Shown: positions 42,696 through 49,195 of the stretch, piece by piece
How positions within the stretch are numbered: the stretch's first letter is position 1
How the letters are laid out: the number at the start of each line of letters is the position of its first letter
Source: Verrucomicrobiota bacterium
GTDB taxonomy: Bacteria; Verrucomicrobiota; Verrucomicrobiia; Limisphaerales; UBA9464
DNA: 49,195 nt
NCBI GenBank assembly: GCA_017309115.1
Contig: JAFLEF010000055.1
Location: 1-49,195 of the forward strand
Direction: 5' to 3'
Made by a program: the position numbers and the translations under genes
Notes under the pieces: model-generated
Seen by the model: only the letters and a program-made list of their open reading frames with translations
What the model was told of the DNA's origin: nothing
Database searches by the model: none

Positions 42696-43274
42696 ATGAC
42701 GACCATTCTTCACGAGGGTGATTTGAGCTCCCCGACGGATCATTCGAACCGAATTCTAATGGCGGCGGTGGGACTCCTGCGACAGGGAGAGGACCTGCTG
42801 TCCACCCTGAGCCCCGACCGCTATTCCCAAAAGGTCCGGGTGGCTTTCAATGGATCGATTGGCGGTCACTATCGGCATTGTCTAGATCACTTCGCGAGTC
42901 TGCTGGCTGGGCTTGAGAGTGGTGTGGTGGATTATGACCGGCGGGAACGCGATGCCCGGGTGGAGGCCGATCCGGGCCGAGCCCGCGACCTGACGCTGTC
43001 CCTTCGGCAACAGTTGGAAGCCCTGGAGCCCGGGCAGTTACTCACGCCGGTTTGGTCGCGTTGTGAAGAGAGTTATGTCCCTGGGGATTCACCGCTCACC
43101 CGTTCCACCATGGGTCGGGAGTTGGTGTATGTCATCGCCCATGGAATTCATCATTACGCTCTCATCGCGGTGATGGCCCAGGTCCTCGAGGTTCCGCTGC
43201 CGGCCGAGTTCGGCGTGGCTCCCTCCACGCTGGAGCATATGCGGTCGCGGTTGACCGACGGAGTCGGAGCATGA
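42696..43274 (+). CDS. DinB-fold metal-binding protein
   Basis: 192 residues from ATG 42696; the in-frame ATG at 42675 would only add seven residues. The DinB/YfiT four-helix pattern is seen: an N-terminal helix with LLRQGEDLLSTL, then GGHYRHCLDHF carrying histidines 58, 61 and 65 (one of them a ligand), and VYVIAHGIHHYALI with H149 and H153, the usual second and third ligands. Members use the metal site for thiol transfer, maleylpyruvate isomerisation or unknown reactions. Its stop overlaps the ATG of the DedA-ATP-grasp gene (ATGA at 43271-43274), so the two are translationally coupled. Confidence 0.82.
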   Translation: MTTILHEGDLSSPTDHSNRILMAAVGLLRQGEDLLSTLSPDRYSQKVRVAFNGSIGGHYRHCLDHFASLLAGLESGVVDYDRRERDARVEADPGRARDLTLSLRQQLEALEPGQLLTPVWSRCEESYVPGDSPLTRSTMGRELVYVIAHGIHHYALIAVMAQVLEVPLPAEFGVAPSTLEHMRSRLTDGVGA

Positions 43275-44926
43275 CGGATCCCGCGGGTTTGCCCGGGGCA
43301 TTTACGGAATGGCCTCCCTGGGCTCAGGCCACCGCCCTTGGTTTGGCTACCTTTGTTCAGGAGGACATTCCCACCGTAACGGCGGCGCTGTTGGCGGCTA
43401 CCGGACAGTTGCCGTTGTGGGTGGGCTTTCTGGGCTGCTTCCTCGGAATTTGGATCGGGGACGCATTGTTATACGGTGCCGCTCGGGGTTTGGGACGGCC
43501 GGTACTTGAACGTCCCTGGACCCGGCGATGGGTCACCGCGGAATCCGTGGCCCGCAGTGAACGGTGGTTCGCGGAGAAGGGAACCTGGCTCCTGCTGAGC
43601 AGTCGGTTCATTCCGGGAACCCGTTTGCCGACGTATCTGGCGGCGGGGTTTCTGCGGTTGTCCTTTCCGCGCTTCCTGATCGTGACGGGCGTGGCGGTGG
43701 CGGTCTGGACCGGGTTGTTGTTCGGATTGGCCCACATACTCGGCGCACAGTTGCGCGGCTGGTTGGATCGCTGGAATTCGGTCCTGATTTGGTTGGTCCT
43801 GGGTGCAGTTCTGATCGGTGGGGTGCGCTGGCTGGTTTCGGCGCTTCAACCCGGCTGGCGTCTTCGTGGGTTGGCCGCTTGGAGTCGCTGGCGGCATTGG
43901 GAATTCTGGCCGGCTTGGCTGTTCTATTTTCCGGTGGAAATCTGGTACGTCGCCCTGGCCGTTCGACATCGGGGACTGACGGTGCCGACCGCCGCCAATC
44001 CCGGCATGGAAACGGGCGGGTTTGTCGGCGAATCGAAGTTTGCCACCCTGCGAGACTTGCAGGAGACGAGCCCCGAGTTCACCGCGACAGCGGGTCTGCT
44101 GCCGGCTGGATCGACGCCTGCTGATCGGTGGGAACGGCTGCGGAATTGGATGCAAACGTCGGACTTCGATTGGCCCGTCATCCTGAAGCCTGACGTCGGG
44201 CAGCGCGGAATGGGCGTAAAGGTGATTCGCAGTGACGCCGACGCGCGCCAGTATCTGGAGCGTTCCCCCGGGGCAATTGTGATGCAGCAGTACGTTCCGG
44301 GTCCGCGGGAAGTGGGGATTTTCTACTATCGCTTTCCCCACGAGACGAAAGGCCGGATCTTTGCCGTGACGGAGAAGATTTTTCCCGAACTAACGGGAGA
44401 TGGCGTTCACACCGTGGAGGAGCTCATTTGGCGGGATCCCCGGGCGCGCTGTGTGGCGGAGCGGTATCTGACTCGATTTGCGACGCGAACCCGGGAGGTT
44501 CTGCCACGCGGTGCGACCCTCCGGTTGGTGGAAGCGGGCAACCATGCCCAAGGTTGCATTTTTTGCGATGGCGGGCGCTTCCGGACCGCGGAACTGACCG
44601 ACCGCATCGATACCATCTCCCAACGCCTCACCGGATTCTTTATTGGGCGTTACGACGTGCGGTTCGCCTCGGAAGACGATTTGCGGGCGGGGCGGAACTT
44701 CCGGATTCTGGAACTGAATGGGGCGGCGGCGGAAGCCACCCACATTTACGACGCCCGCAATACCCTATGGTCGGCCTACCGAACGCTCTTTGAGCAATGG
44801 AGTCTGGTGTTTGCCGTGGGTGCGGCCAATCGCGCCCGCGGGATTCAACCCGATCCTCCCGCGAAATTGTGGCGAACGTGGCGCGCGGCGCGAAGCTTGT
44901 ACACCGCCTATCCTCCGGCGGATTGA
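43271..44926 (+). CDS. DedA-family membrane domain fused to a C-terminal ATP-grasp ligase domain
   Basis: 551 residues. Residues about 20-190 form a DedA/VTT domain: FVQEDIP with acidic E31-D32, GCFLGIWIGDALLYGAARGLGR with D64, and SRFIPGTRLPTYLAAGF with arginines R112 and R118 (the F/Y-x-R-x3-P-x2-R motif of DedA proteins), then helices to about 190. A tryptophan-rich linker (205-235) precedes an ATP-grasp domain at about 240-515: VILKPDVGQRGMGVKVI with K306, VMQQYVPGPREVGIFYY, GRYDVRF (460-464) and LELNGAAAEATHIYD, where E481 and N483 are expected Mg ligands. It should join a carboxylate to an amine or thiol at the membrane. I do not recall this fusion as a described family. The DinB gene overlaps upstream and the NRDE gene follows after four bases. 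Confidence 0.85.
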   Translation: MTDPAGLPGAFTEWPPWAQATALGLATFVQEDIPTVTAALLAATGQLPLWVGFLGCFLGIWIGDALLYGAARGLGRPVLERPWTRRWVTAESVARSERWFAEKGTWLLLSSRFIPGTRLPTYLAAGFLRLSFPRFLIVTGVAVAVWTGLLFGLAHILGAQLRGWLDRWNSVLIWLVLGAVLIGGVRWLVSALQPGWRLRGLAAWSRWRHWEFWPAWLFYFPVEIWYVALAVRHRGLTVPTAANPGMETGGFVGESKFATLRDLQETSPEFTATAGLLPAGSTPADRWERLRNWMQTSDFDWPVILKPDVGQRGMGVKVIRSDADARQYLERSPGAIVMQQYVPGPREVGIFYYRFPHETKGRIFAVTEKIFPELTGDGVHTVEELIWRDPRARCVAERYLTRFATRTREVLPRGATLRLVEAGNHAQGCIFCDGGRFRTAELTDRIDTISQRLTGFFIGRYDVRFASEDDLRAGRNFRILELNGAAAEATHIYDARNTLWSAYRTLFEQWSLVFAVGAANRARGIQPDPPAKLWRTWRAARSLYTAYPPAD

Positions 44927-44930
44927 TCGC

Positions 44931-45662
44931 ATGTGCTCCGTGACCTTTTGGCCGCGCCCCGACGGTTACCTTGTCGGTATGAACCGGGACGAACTTCGAA
45001 CTCGGGTTCCCGGCAATCCCCCTCGGCGGTACTTCGACTCCGGAGTCACAGTCGTTCATCCCGCGGAACCGTCCGGTGGTACCTGGCTGGCTTTGAATGA
45101 TCGCGGGGTAACACTGGCGCTGATCAACTGGTATGCCATCCCGGAGCGCGCCGCGGAGCCGGTCGTGTCCCGTGGGGAGGTCGTGCGGGCGGTACGTTCA
45201 GTGACGGAGTTTGAGCAGCTTTCCCAGGGATTGGCGGATTTGCCTTTGGACCGCATGAATCCGTTTCGGTTACTGGCGTTTCTTGGGGAGTCCACGGCCG
45301 CCTGGGAAGGACGCTGGAATCGACGGCGTTGGGAGTGGTTGCGCCATCCCTGGGAGGCGGCCCAATGGCAGTCCTCGGGCCACCTGGAAGCGACCGCGCA
45401 GGAAGTTCGCGGCGCAACCTTCGCGCGGCATCGGAATGACCGGGATGCCGGCACAGTGCCGTGGCTGCGGCGTCTGCATGGTTCCCATTTGCCAGGACGG
45501 GGACCCTTCTCCATCTGCATGCACCGGGCGGATGCCCAAACCGTGAGTTACACCGAAGTGGAGGTCGAGGAGTCTTCGGCCACCCTTCGCTACTGTCCGG
45601 GTTCCTTGTGTGAAGGTCGGCCGCTGGCGGCGATGGAGCTGAAGCGGGAGGGGAATCGCTGA
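44931..45662 (+). CDS. NRDE/TANGO2 family protein
   Basis: 243 residues from ATG 44931, four bases after the upstream stop. The start is firm because the family needs Cys at position 2 (MCSVTF) and the NRDE motif, here GMNRDE with N18, R19, D20, E21. Further family marks are HPAEPSGGTWLALNDRGVTLALINW and, near the end, GPFSICMHR. Bacterial and human members have been linked to Ntn-hydrolase-like folds, and TANGO2 to haem or lipid handling (family knowledge, partly debated). An enzyme acting on a product of the adjacent DedA-ATP-grasp protein is conceivable but unproven. A repeat tract begins at the stop codon. Confidence 0.85.
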   Translation: MCSVTFWPRPDGYLVGMNRDELRTRVPGNPPRRYFDSGVTVVHPAEPSGGTWLALNDRGVTLALINWYAIPERAAEPVVSRGEVVRAVRSVTEFEQLSQGLADLPLDRMNPFRLLAFLGESTAAWEGRWNRRRWEWLRHPWEAAQWQSSGHLEATAQEVRGATFARHRNDRDAGTVPWLRRLHGSHLPGRGPFSICMHRADAQTVSYTEVEVEESSATLRYCPGSLCEGRPLAAMELKREGNR

Positions 45663-45710
45663 GAGCTGAGAGACCGGAAGAGAGAAGCGGGTAAACGGGA
45701 AGCGGTAAGA
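45661..45710. repeat. GAGAGCTGAGAG / GCGGGTAAACGGGAAGCGG repeat tract
   Basis: It begins within the TGA of the NRDE gene and continues to 45710. It carries the same units as 12673-12783, which supports a dispersed family. Confidence 0.5.
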
Positions 45711-45805
45711 CGGTGGGGCGACGCTCCACGGAACCGTTCGTGCGTGGACTTCAGACGCGTCCTTTCAACGAGAGGCGGACGGCTCCGCGGAGCGTCGCCC
45801 CACCG
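45711..45805. repeat. 95-base element with 17-base perfect terminal inverted repeats
   Basis: CGGTGGGGCGACGCTCC (45711-45727) and GGAGCGTCGCCCCACCG (45789-45805) are perfect inverted repeats around 61 bases. It lies between the end of the NRDE gene and the DUF1080 gene. It could be a MITE-like element, a large RNA hairpin, or a bidirectional terminator for the convergent genes. No transposase and no target duplication could be identified. Confidence 0.6.
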
Positions 45806-45833
45806 GGTTGAGGTCTCACCAAACCACTCTTTT

Positions 45834-45861
45834 CCTTACCGCTTGCTTCTTGCCCTTCCCC
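45834..45861. repeat. Reverse-orientation CTTACCGCTT-type repeat
   Basis: CCTTACCGCTTGCTTCTTGC and a short pyrimidine-rich continuation abut the stop codon of the DUF1080 gene. It looks like the complement of GCGGTAAG/GAAGCGG units at 45686-45710; a similar tract is at 38853-38880. Confidence 0.4.
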
Positions 45862-46650
45862 TCAGTCCAAAGGTCGGATCCAGAGGTTGCGGAACTCCAC
45901 GGGACATCCGTGACCACTCAGGGCGATCGGACCGCGGGGGACAGCGCGCGTGGGATCGGGAACGACCCGATGCCCGATGGCGCCGTAAATAATGGCGTTG
46001 TGGTGAACGAGCACACCGTTATGAAACACGGTCACTCGGGGAGGTTCTGTCTGGACGCCGTTGTTGAATCGGGGGGCGAAGAAGATGATGTCAAAAGTCT
46101 GCCACTGACCGGGAGGACGCGTGACGTTCACCAGGGGTGGTGTTTGAGCGTAGATGGCGGCGCACTGGCCATCCGGGTAGATCGGCTCGTTGTACGAATC
46201 GAAGATCTGGATTTCGTAGAGTCCATGGAGCAGGACGCCATTGTTACCGCGGTCACCCCAGGGGCCGACGAAATTGGTCGGCCCGCGAAACTCGACATGG
46301 AGTTGGAAGCTTCCGAAGTCGCGCAGGGTCTTCGGCGAACGATCTCCGGCGGTGACCCACACACCGTCGCGAACCTGCCACGTCGAAGGAGCCCAGTTCG
46401 AGAGACTGCTGCCGTCGAACAGGACCAATGCATCGGCGGGCGGCGGAACGGGCGGTCCGGGTGGGCCGGGATCCACCTTGGGCGGGGCCGGCCGATCGGG
46501 ATCATGAACCAACCACTCGCACCAGGGCAGTTTGGGCGTGTCCTTGTAGCCATACACCCCGGAGCCGCTCTTGGCCTTGACCAGTTCGGCGGCGCTGGCG
46601 GTAAGGGCGAGTGAGGTCGTGAATAGCAGGACGGAAGCGAGACGGTTCAT
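45862..46650 (-). CDS. DUF1080 (3-keto-disaccharide hydrolase) domain protein, secreted
   Basis: 262 residues from ATG 46650, where MNRLASVLLFTTSLALTASAAE is a good signal peptide; the longer frame to 46803 adds 51 non-signal residues. After a linker rich in Pro (PPKVDPGPPGPPVPPPAD) comes the DUF1080 jelly-roll: DALVLFDGSSLSNW, FGSFQLHVEFRGP, DRGNNGVLLHGLYEIQIFDSY, GQWQTFDIIFFAPRF, RVTVFHNGVLVHHN and the closing PIALSGHGCPVEFRNLWIRPL. PVC bacteria carry many such proteins, linked to 3-keto-sugar metabolism or polysaccharide breakdown. A long upstream region (46651-46832) is divergent from the barrel gene. Confidence 0.9.
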   Translation of the reverse strand: MNRLASVLLFTTSLALTASAAELVKAKSGSGVYGYKDTPKLPWCEWLVHDPDRPAPPKVDPGPPGPPVPPPADALVLFDGSSLSNWAPSTWQVRDGVWVTAGDRSPKTLRDFGSFQLHVEFRGPTNFVGPWGDRGNNGVLLHGLYEIQIFDSYNEPIYPDGQCAAIYAQTPPLVNVTRPPGQWQTFDIIFFAPRFNNGVQTEPPRVTVFHNGVLVHHNAIIYGAIGHRVVPDPTRAVPRGPIALSGHGCPVEFRNLWIRPLD

Positions 46651-46832
46651 GACGGTGAGTGGAGGTTCCGCGATACGGCAGTGATCAAAGGATGAGAACC
46701 ATCGTCGCGCAATGGACGGACCGCTCGTTTTCATCGGCGGCTCTTCTGCTCTCGATCGTTGGTCCCAAAAACGCTGGGTTGCTTCTTGGGTAAATCCACC
46801 CACGTTCCCCCCTTCTTAAATTGAAATAAACC

Positions 46833-47810
46833 ATGGGACGCACTCGCAAATATTGGATCTCCGCCGTTGGCCTCAGTCTTTTGGCGGCCGGGCCGGGCCG
46901 CGCGGAAGAAGCCTACGCCGGCGGGGTCGCTGGATCGGGTGGCATTCCGGTCCGAGTTCCGGCCGGGGGACCGCCGCCTACCCTCGTCCGGGTGCAGAGC
47001 GAATACGTCGCACCCTCTTCCCTGGGTAGTGGCGGAGCGGAAGCGTCATTTTACCAGGTTGGGGCGCAAGCGCAGATGCCGTTTCCGTTGATCGGAAAAT
47101 TGAGCGGCAATATCGGCCTCGGCCTGGAGAACCGTGGTTATGATTTCAAGGACTTCAGTCAGTTCCTGCCCGGCGTTTCCAGCCCGATGGATCAAGTGAT
47201 TGCGGCCCGCATCGGCCCCGGACTCACCTATCAGATTGACGACAAATGGCGTCTGTTGGCCGGTGCTTCGTGGCTGTACGCCGGAGCGGTGGGCAGTTCG
47301 GCGTCGGAAGCGGGCATGTGGGGTGGTCTGCTGGGCGCATTGTATCAGTGGAGCCCGAGTTTGACCCTGGTGGGCGGGGTGGCGGTGACGGAGCGGCTCG
47401 ACAGTTCGGTGTTGGTGGTGCCGATCCTGGGATTCAACTGGCGCATCGACGACCGCTGGGCCGTAGTCGGCGGGGACGTGGCCAATGCGATTGATGGCCC
47501 GACCATCGGCGCACAGGTCAGCTACCGACTCGACAGCCGATGGATGCTGTTCGGCTTGGGCGGTTATGTGGGTACTTACACCCGGTTTGCCGACGATTCC
47601 TCCCTGCCGAATGGTTCGCTGCGCTATCGTTCGGCGGCAGCGCTGGCGGGCGCGGAATTCAGTCTGACACCTACCTGGGTCTTGCGTCTCTCCGCGGGTG
47701 CTCGTTTGGCGCAGCAGTACACCTTCCGGGGTTCGGACGGCAACGATGTGGCCGAAGACGACACCGGGGCCTCGCCAACCGTGAGCCTAACGGTGCGAGC
47801 CGCGTTCTGA
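46833..47810 (+). CDS. Putative outer-membrane beta-barrel protein
   Basis: 325 residues. Signal peptide MGRTRKYWISAVGLSLLAAGPGRA. The mature chain alternates polar and hydrophobic residues in strands typical for a barrel (FYQVGAQAQMPF, LSGNIGLGLENRGYD, WRLLAGASWLYAG, TIGAQVSYRLDSRWMLFGLGGYVG) and ends SLTVRAAF with terminal Phe. No function is recognised; no partner is adjacent except the divergent DUF1080 gene. An AT-rich stretch (TTCTTAAATTGAAATAAACC) precedes the ATG. Confidence 0.8.
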   Translation: MGRTRKYWISAVGLSLLAAGPGRAEEAYAGGVAGSGGIPVRVPAGGPPPTLVRVQSEYVAPSSLGSGGAEASFYQVGAQAQMPFPLIGKLSGNIGLGLENRGYDFKDFSQFLPGVSSPMDQVIAARIGPGLTYQIDDKWRLLAGASWLYAGAVGSSASEAGMWGGLLGALYQWSPSLTLVGGVAVTERLDSSVLVVPILGFNWRIDDRWAVVGGDVANAIDGPTIGAQVSYRLDSRWMLFGLGGYVGTYTRFADDSSLPNGSLRYRSAAALAGAEFSLTPTWVLRLSAGARLAQQYTFRGSDGNDVAEDDTGASPTVSLTVRAAF

Positions 47811-47938
47811 GGCAAGCAGACCGTCGAATCAGGACCGACGGCGCCTCCGGGGCGGAGCCGCGACGTTCACCCCCCCGCCCCCCGACCAGCCGAGGCGGTC
47901 CCCCGCCTTTGCATGCGGCGCGTGGGGCAACTTGGAAG

Positions 47939-49018
47939 TTACTTGGCGTCGCCCTGCGGATATCCCTGCCACACCCAAATCAAGGCGTCGGCGAGGGTCT
48001 GTTGGAAGACCCGGCCGTCGCAATGGCCGGAACCCAGACTGAACACAAACCGAAAGGAATATCCCTTGGCCTTCAACGCGGCCGCGGTGCGTTTCCCGGC
48101 CATAACCCAGTTGTGGTAGCTGTTCTCCGGCGAGTTGGCGCCATTATCGCGGTCTGAGACGTGTGTGAAGATTCGCAACGGCTTCCGGTCGCTGGTCTCA
48201 ATGAGCTTCAGCCCGGAGTGGTACTCCCACGCGCCGAGAGGAAACTGGGTTTCCTCCGGGGCGTCGTCGTCCTGCTGATCCACAAAGGTGCCCGAGTACG
48301 CCAGGATTCGCCGGAAGAGGTCGGGCCGAAACCAGCCCATGGTCAGCGCCGCCGCCCCGCCGGACGAGCAGCCCAGTACGGCGCGCCCCCAGGGATCGTC
48401 GGTGAGCGCGAAGTTCGGATACACTGCTCGGATGGCTGGGTCGTTGACCACGGCCGGCAACACTTCCTCCTGAATGAATCGCGCCAGGCGATCAGACATC
48501 GTGTCGTACTCCAGTCCCCGTTCGCTTCCCTTGCTGTCGTCGCCGCCGTTTTCCACGGCGATGGCGACAAACGCCGGCAGACGTCGCGCGGAGTTCGTGG
48601 AGCTGGTCAGGTTGTCCAAGGCGTTTCGCACCAGCGGAAGTTGGCCGGGCCCATCGTGAATGATGAGGAACGGGGCCTTCGTCCCATCCCGATAAGCCGC
48701 CGGAACGTAGACGAAGATGCGGCGCTCTTTGCGGACAGGACGGCGTTGCGGTTCGAGTGTGCGGTCGGTGCCGGGGAAGATCTTGCTGTCGGCCAGGCGC
48801 ATCACGAATTCGAACGCTCGCCCCTTCGGTTGGCCGCGATCCGTTAGGTCGGGATCAACCGAGTACTCCGGTCCCACGGTAAACTCGCCGTCGGCCAGGG
48901 GTAGGGGAGTGACCGCAGCCTCGGCGGCCGGACAAGGGATCGGGCGGAACAGGCCCACCAGAAGGAGCGCCGCCAAAACCGTGAAGCGAAGCGAACCCGA
49001 AACGAGGAACGGCATCAT
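47939..49018 (-). CDS. Secreted esterase (enterochelin esterase-like alpha/beta hydrolase)
   Basis: 359 residues with a signal peptide (MMPFLVSGSLRFTVLAALLLVGLFRPIPCPAA); ATG 49015 is an alternative start. Esterase family features: RIFVYVPAAYRDGTKAPFLIIHDG, the helix FIQEEVLPAVVNDPAIRAVYP, and the nucleophile elbow GCSSGG with S218. Candidate acid and histidine are in HVSDRDNGANS and GSGHCDGRVFQ near the end. Such enzymes (Esterase_D family) hydrolyse carbohydrate or feruloyl esters, siderophore esters or simple esters; no specificity can be read. It would act in the periplasm or outside. Isolated by position. Confidence 0.85.
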   Translation of the reverse strand: MMPFLVSGSLRFTVLAALLLVGLFRPIPCPAAEAAVTPLPLADGEFTVGPEYSVDPDLTDRGQPKGRAFEFVMRLADSKIFPGTDRTLEPQRRPVRKERRIFVYVPAAYRDGTKAPFLIIHDGPGQLPLVRNALDNLTSSTNSARRLPAFVAIAVENGGDDSKGSERGLEYDTMSDRLARFIQEEVLPAVVNDPAIRAVYPNFALTDDPWGRAVLGCSSGGAAALTMGWFRPDLFRRILAYSGTFVDQQDDDAPEETQFPLGAWEYHSGLKLIETSDRKPLRIFTHVSDRDNGANSPENSYHNWVMAGKRTAAALKAKGYSFRFVFSLGSGHCDGRVFQQTLADALIWVWQGYPQGDAK

Positions 49019-49195
49019 GAGAGTTCCCGACGTTACCCTGAGGATGGTGTCGGGAGAAACCTGGAATAAACCTAGAAACGGCGGTTGGAGGCGAGGCTCC
49101 GCTGCCTTCGGCGTTGGGAAAGCCGAGTTTAGCGGAGGAAATGGCTTTGGGCATCCCGCTGCGGGCGAGACTCAGCCGCTGCGGGCTGGAATGGC

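Noticed and set aside
44718-44930. An upstream extension of the NRDE gene into the fusion gene
   Set aside because: The family needs Cys at position 2, and ATG 44931 supplies MCSVTF.
48855-49195. A minus-strand reading frame at the right edge (48855-49154)
   Set aside because: It overlaps the esterase signal region in another frame and lacks any domain; the last 177 bases show no supportable gene.

Overview
The window is a high-GC bacterial chromosome segment that most resembles a member of the Verrucomicrobiota, probably the Limisphaerales/Pedosphaera side (inference). Reasons: a giant PVC-type haem-binding dehydrogenase with ThuA modules, a DUF1080 (3-keto-disaccharide hydrolase family) protein, LamG and matrixin secreted proteins with a verrucomicrobial style of C-terminal module, several outer-membrane barrels (a Gram-negative envelope), and heptose genes for lipopolysaccharide. 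I found no rRNA, tRNA, CRISPR array, IS element or phage gene. Dispersed low-complexity and hairpin repeats sit in the intergenic gaps.

Layout. 1-2560: a visibly AT-richer block with the end of a large alpha/beta-hydrolase protein, open to the left edge, and a possible lipoprotein one base downstream. 2626-11337, plus strand: an export and surface cluster made of an ABC exporter, a secreted protein and a matrixin metalloprotease that are translationally coupled, then an outer-membrane barrel, a Wza-type export protein and a Wzz/tyrosine-kinase fusion with a tyrosine-rich tail. 11344-21538: housekeeping and transport genes (cinA, a class III aminotransferase, a barrel protein, a BASS-family transporter, two coiled-coil/Ig-like envelope proteins, a methyltransferase, dusB, a NAGPA-type glycosidase). 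21546-22823: a DEAD-box helicase.

22888-28072 is a self-contained manganese locus. Five minus-strand genes (outer-membrane protein, binding lipoprotein, ATPase, two permeases) are divergent from an MntR that keeps all metal ligands. The gap between them carries a palindromic operator candidate over a plausible promoter. 28435-34719 holds a LamG lipoprotein and the 1700-residue ThuA-dehydrogenase-HEAT-cytochrome c-ThuA protein, closed by a clear intrinsic terminator. 34781-37212 (minus) holds gmhB, the heptose kinase gene and a coiled-coil membrane protein. 37300-38554 (plus) holds a LON-substrate-binding-domain protein, a DUF1844 protein and a small membrane protein. 38951-41749 is an orphan SWIM-SNF2 helicase.

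42092-45662 is the most unusual part: a secreted redoxin-like protein, a DinB-fold protein, a DedA membrane domain fused to an ATP-grasp ligase, and an NRDE/TANGO2-family protein, the last three tightly packed. I regard it as the best candidate for an undescribed system. The window ends with a DUF1080 protein, an outer-membrane barrel and a secreted esterase.

Most starts were moved inward from the longest open frame, to codons that open a signal peptide or the conserved domain. Functional names rest on motifs read by eye; no database search was possible.
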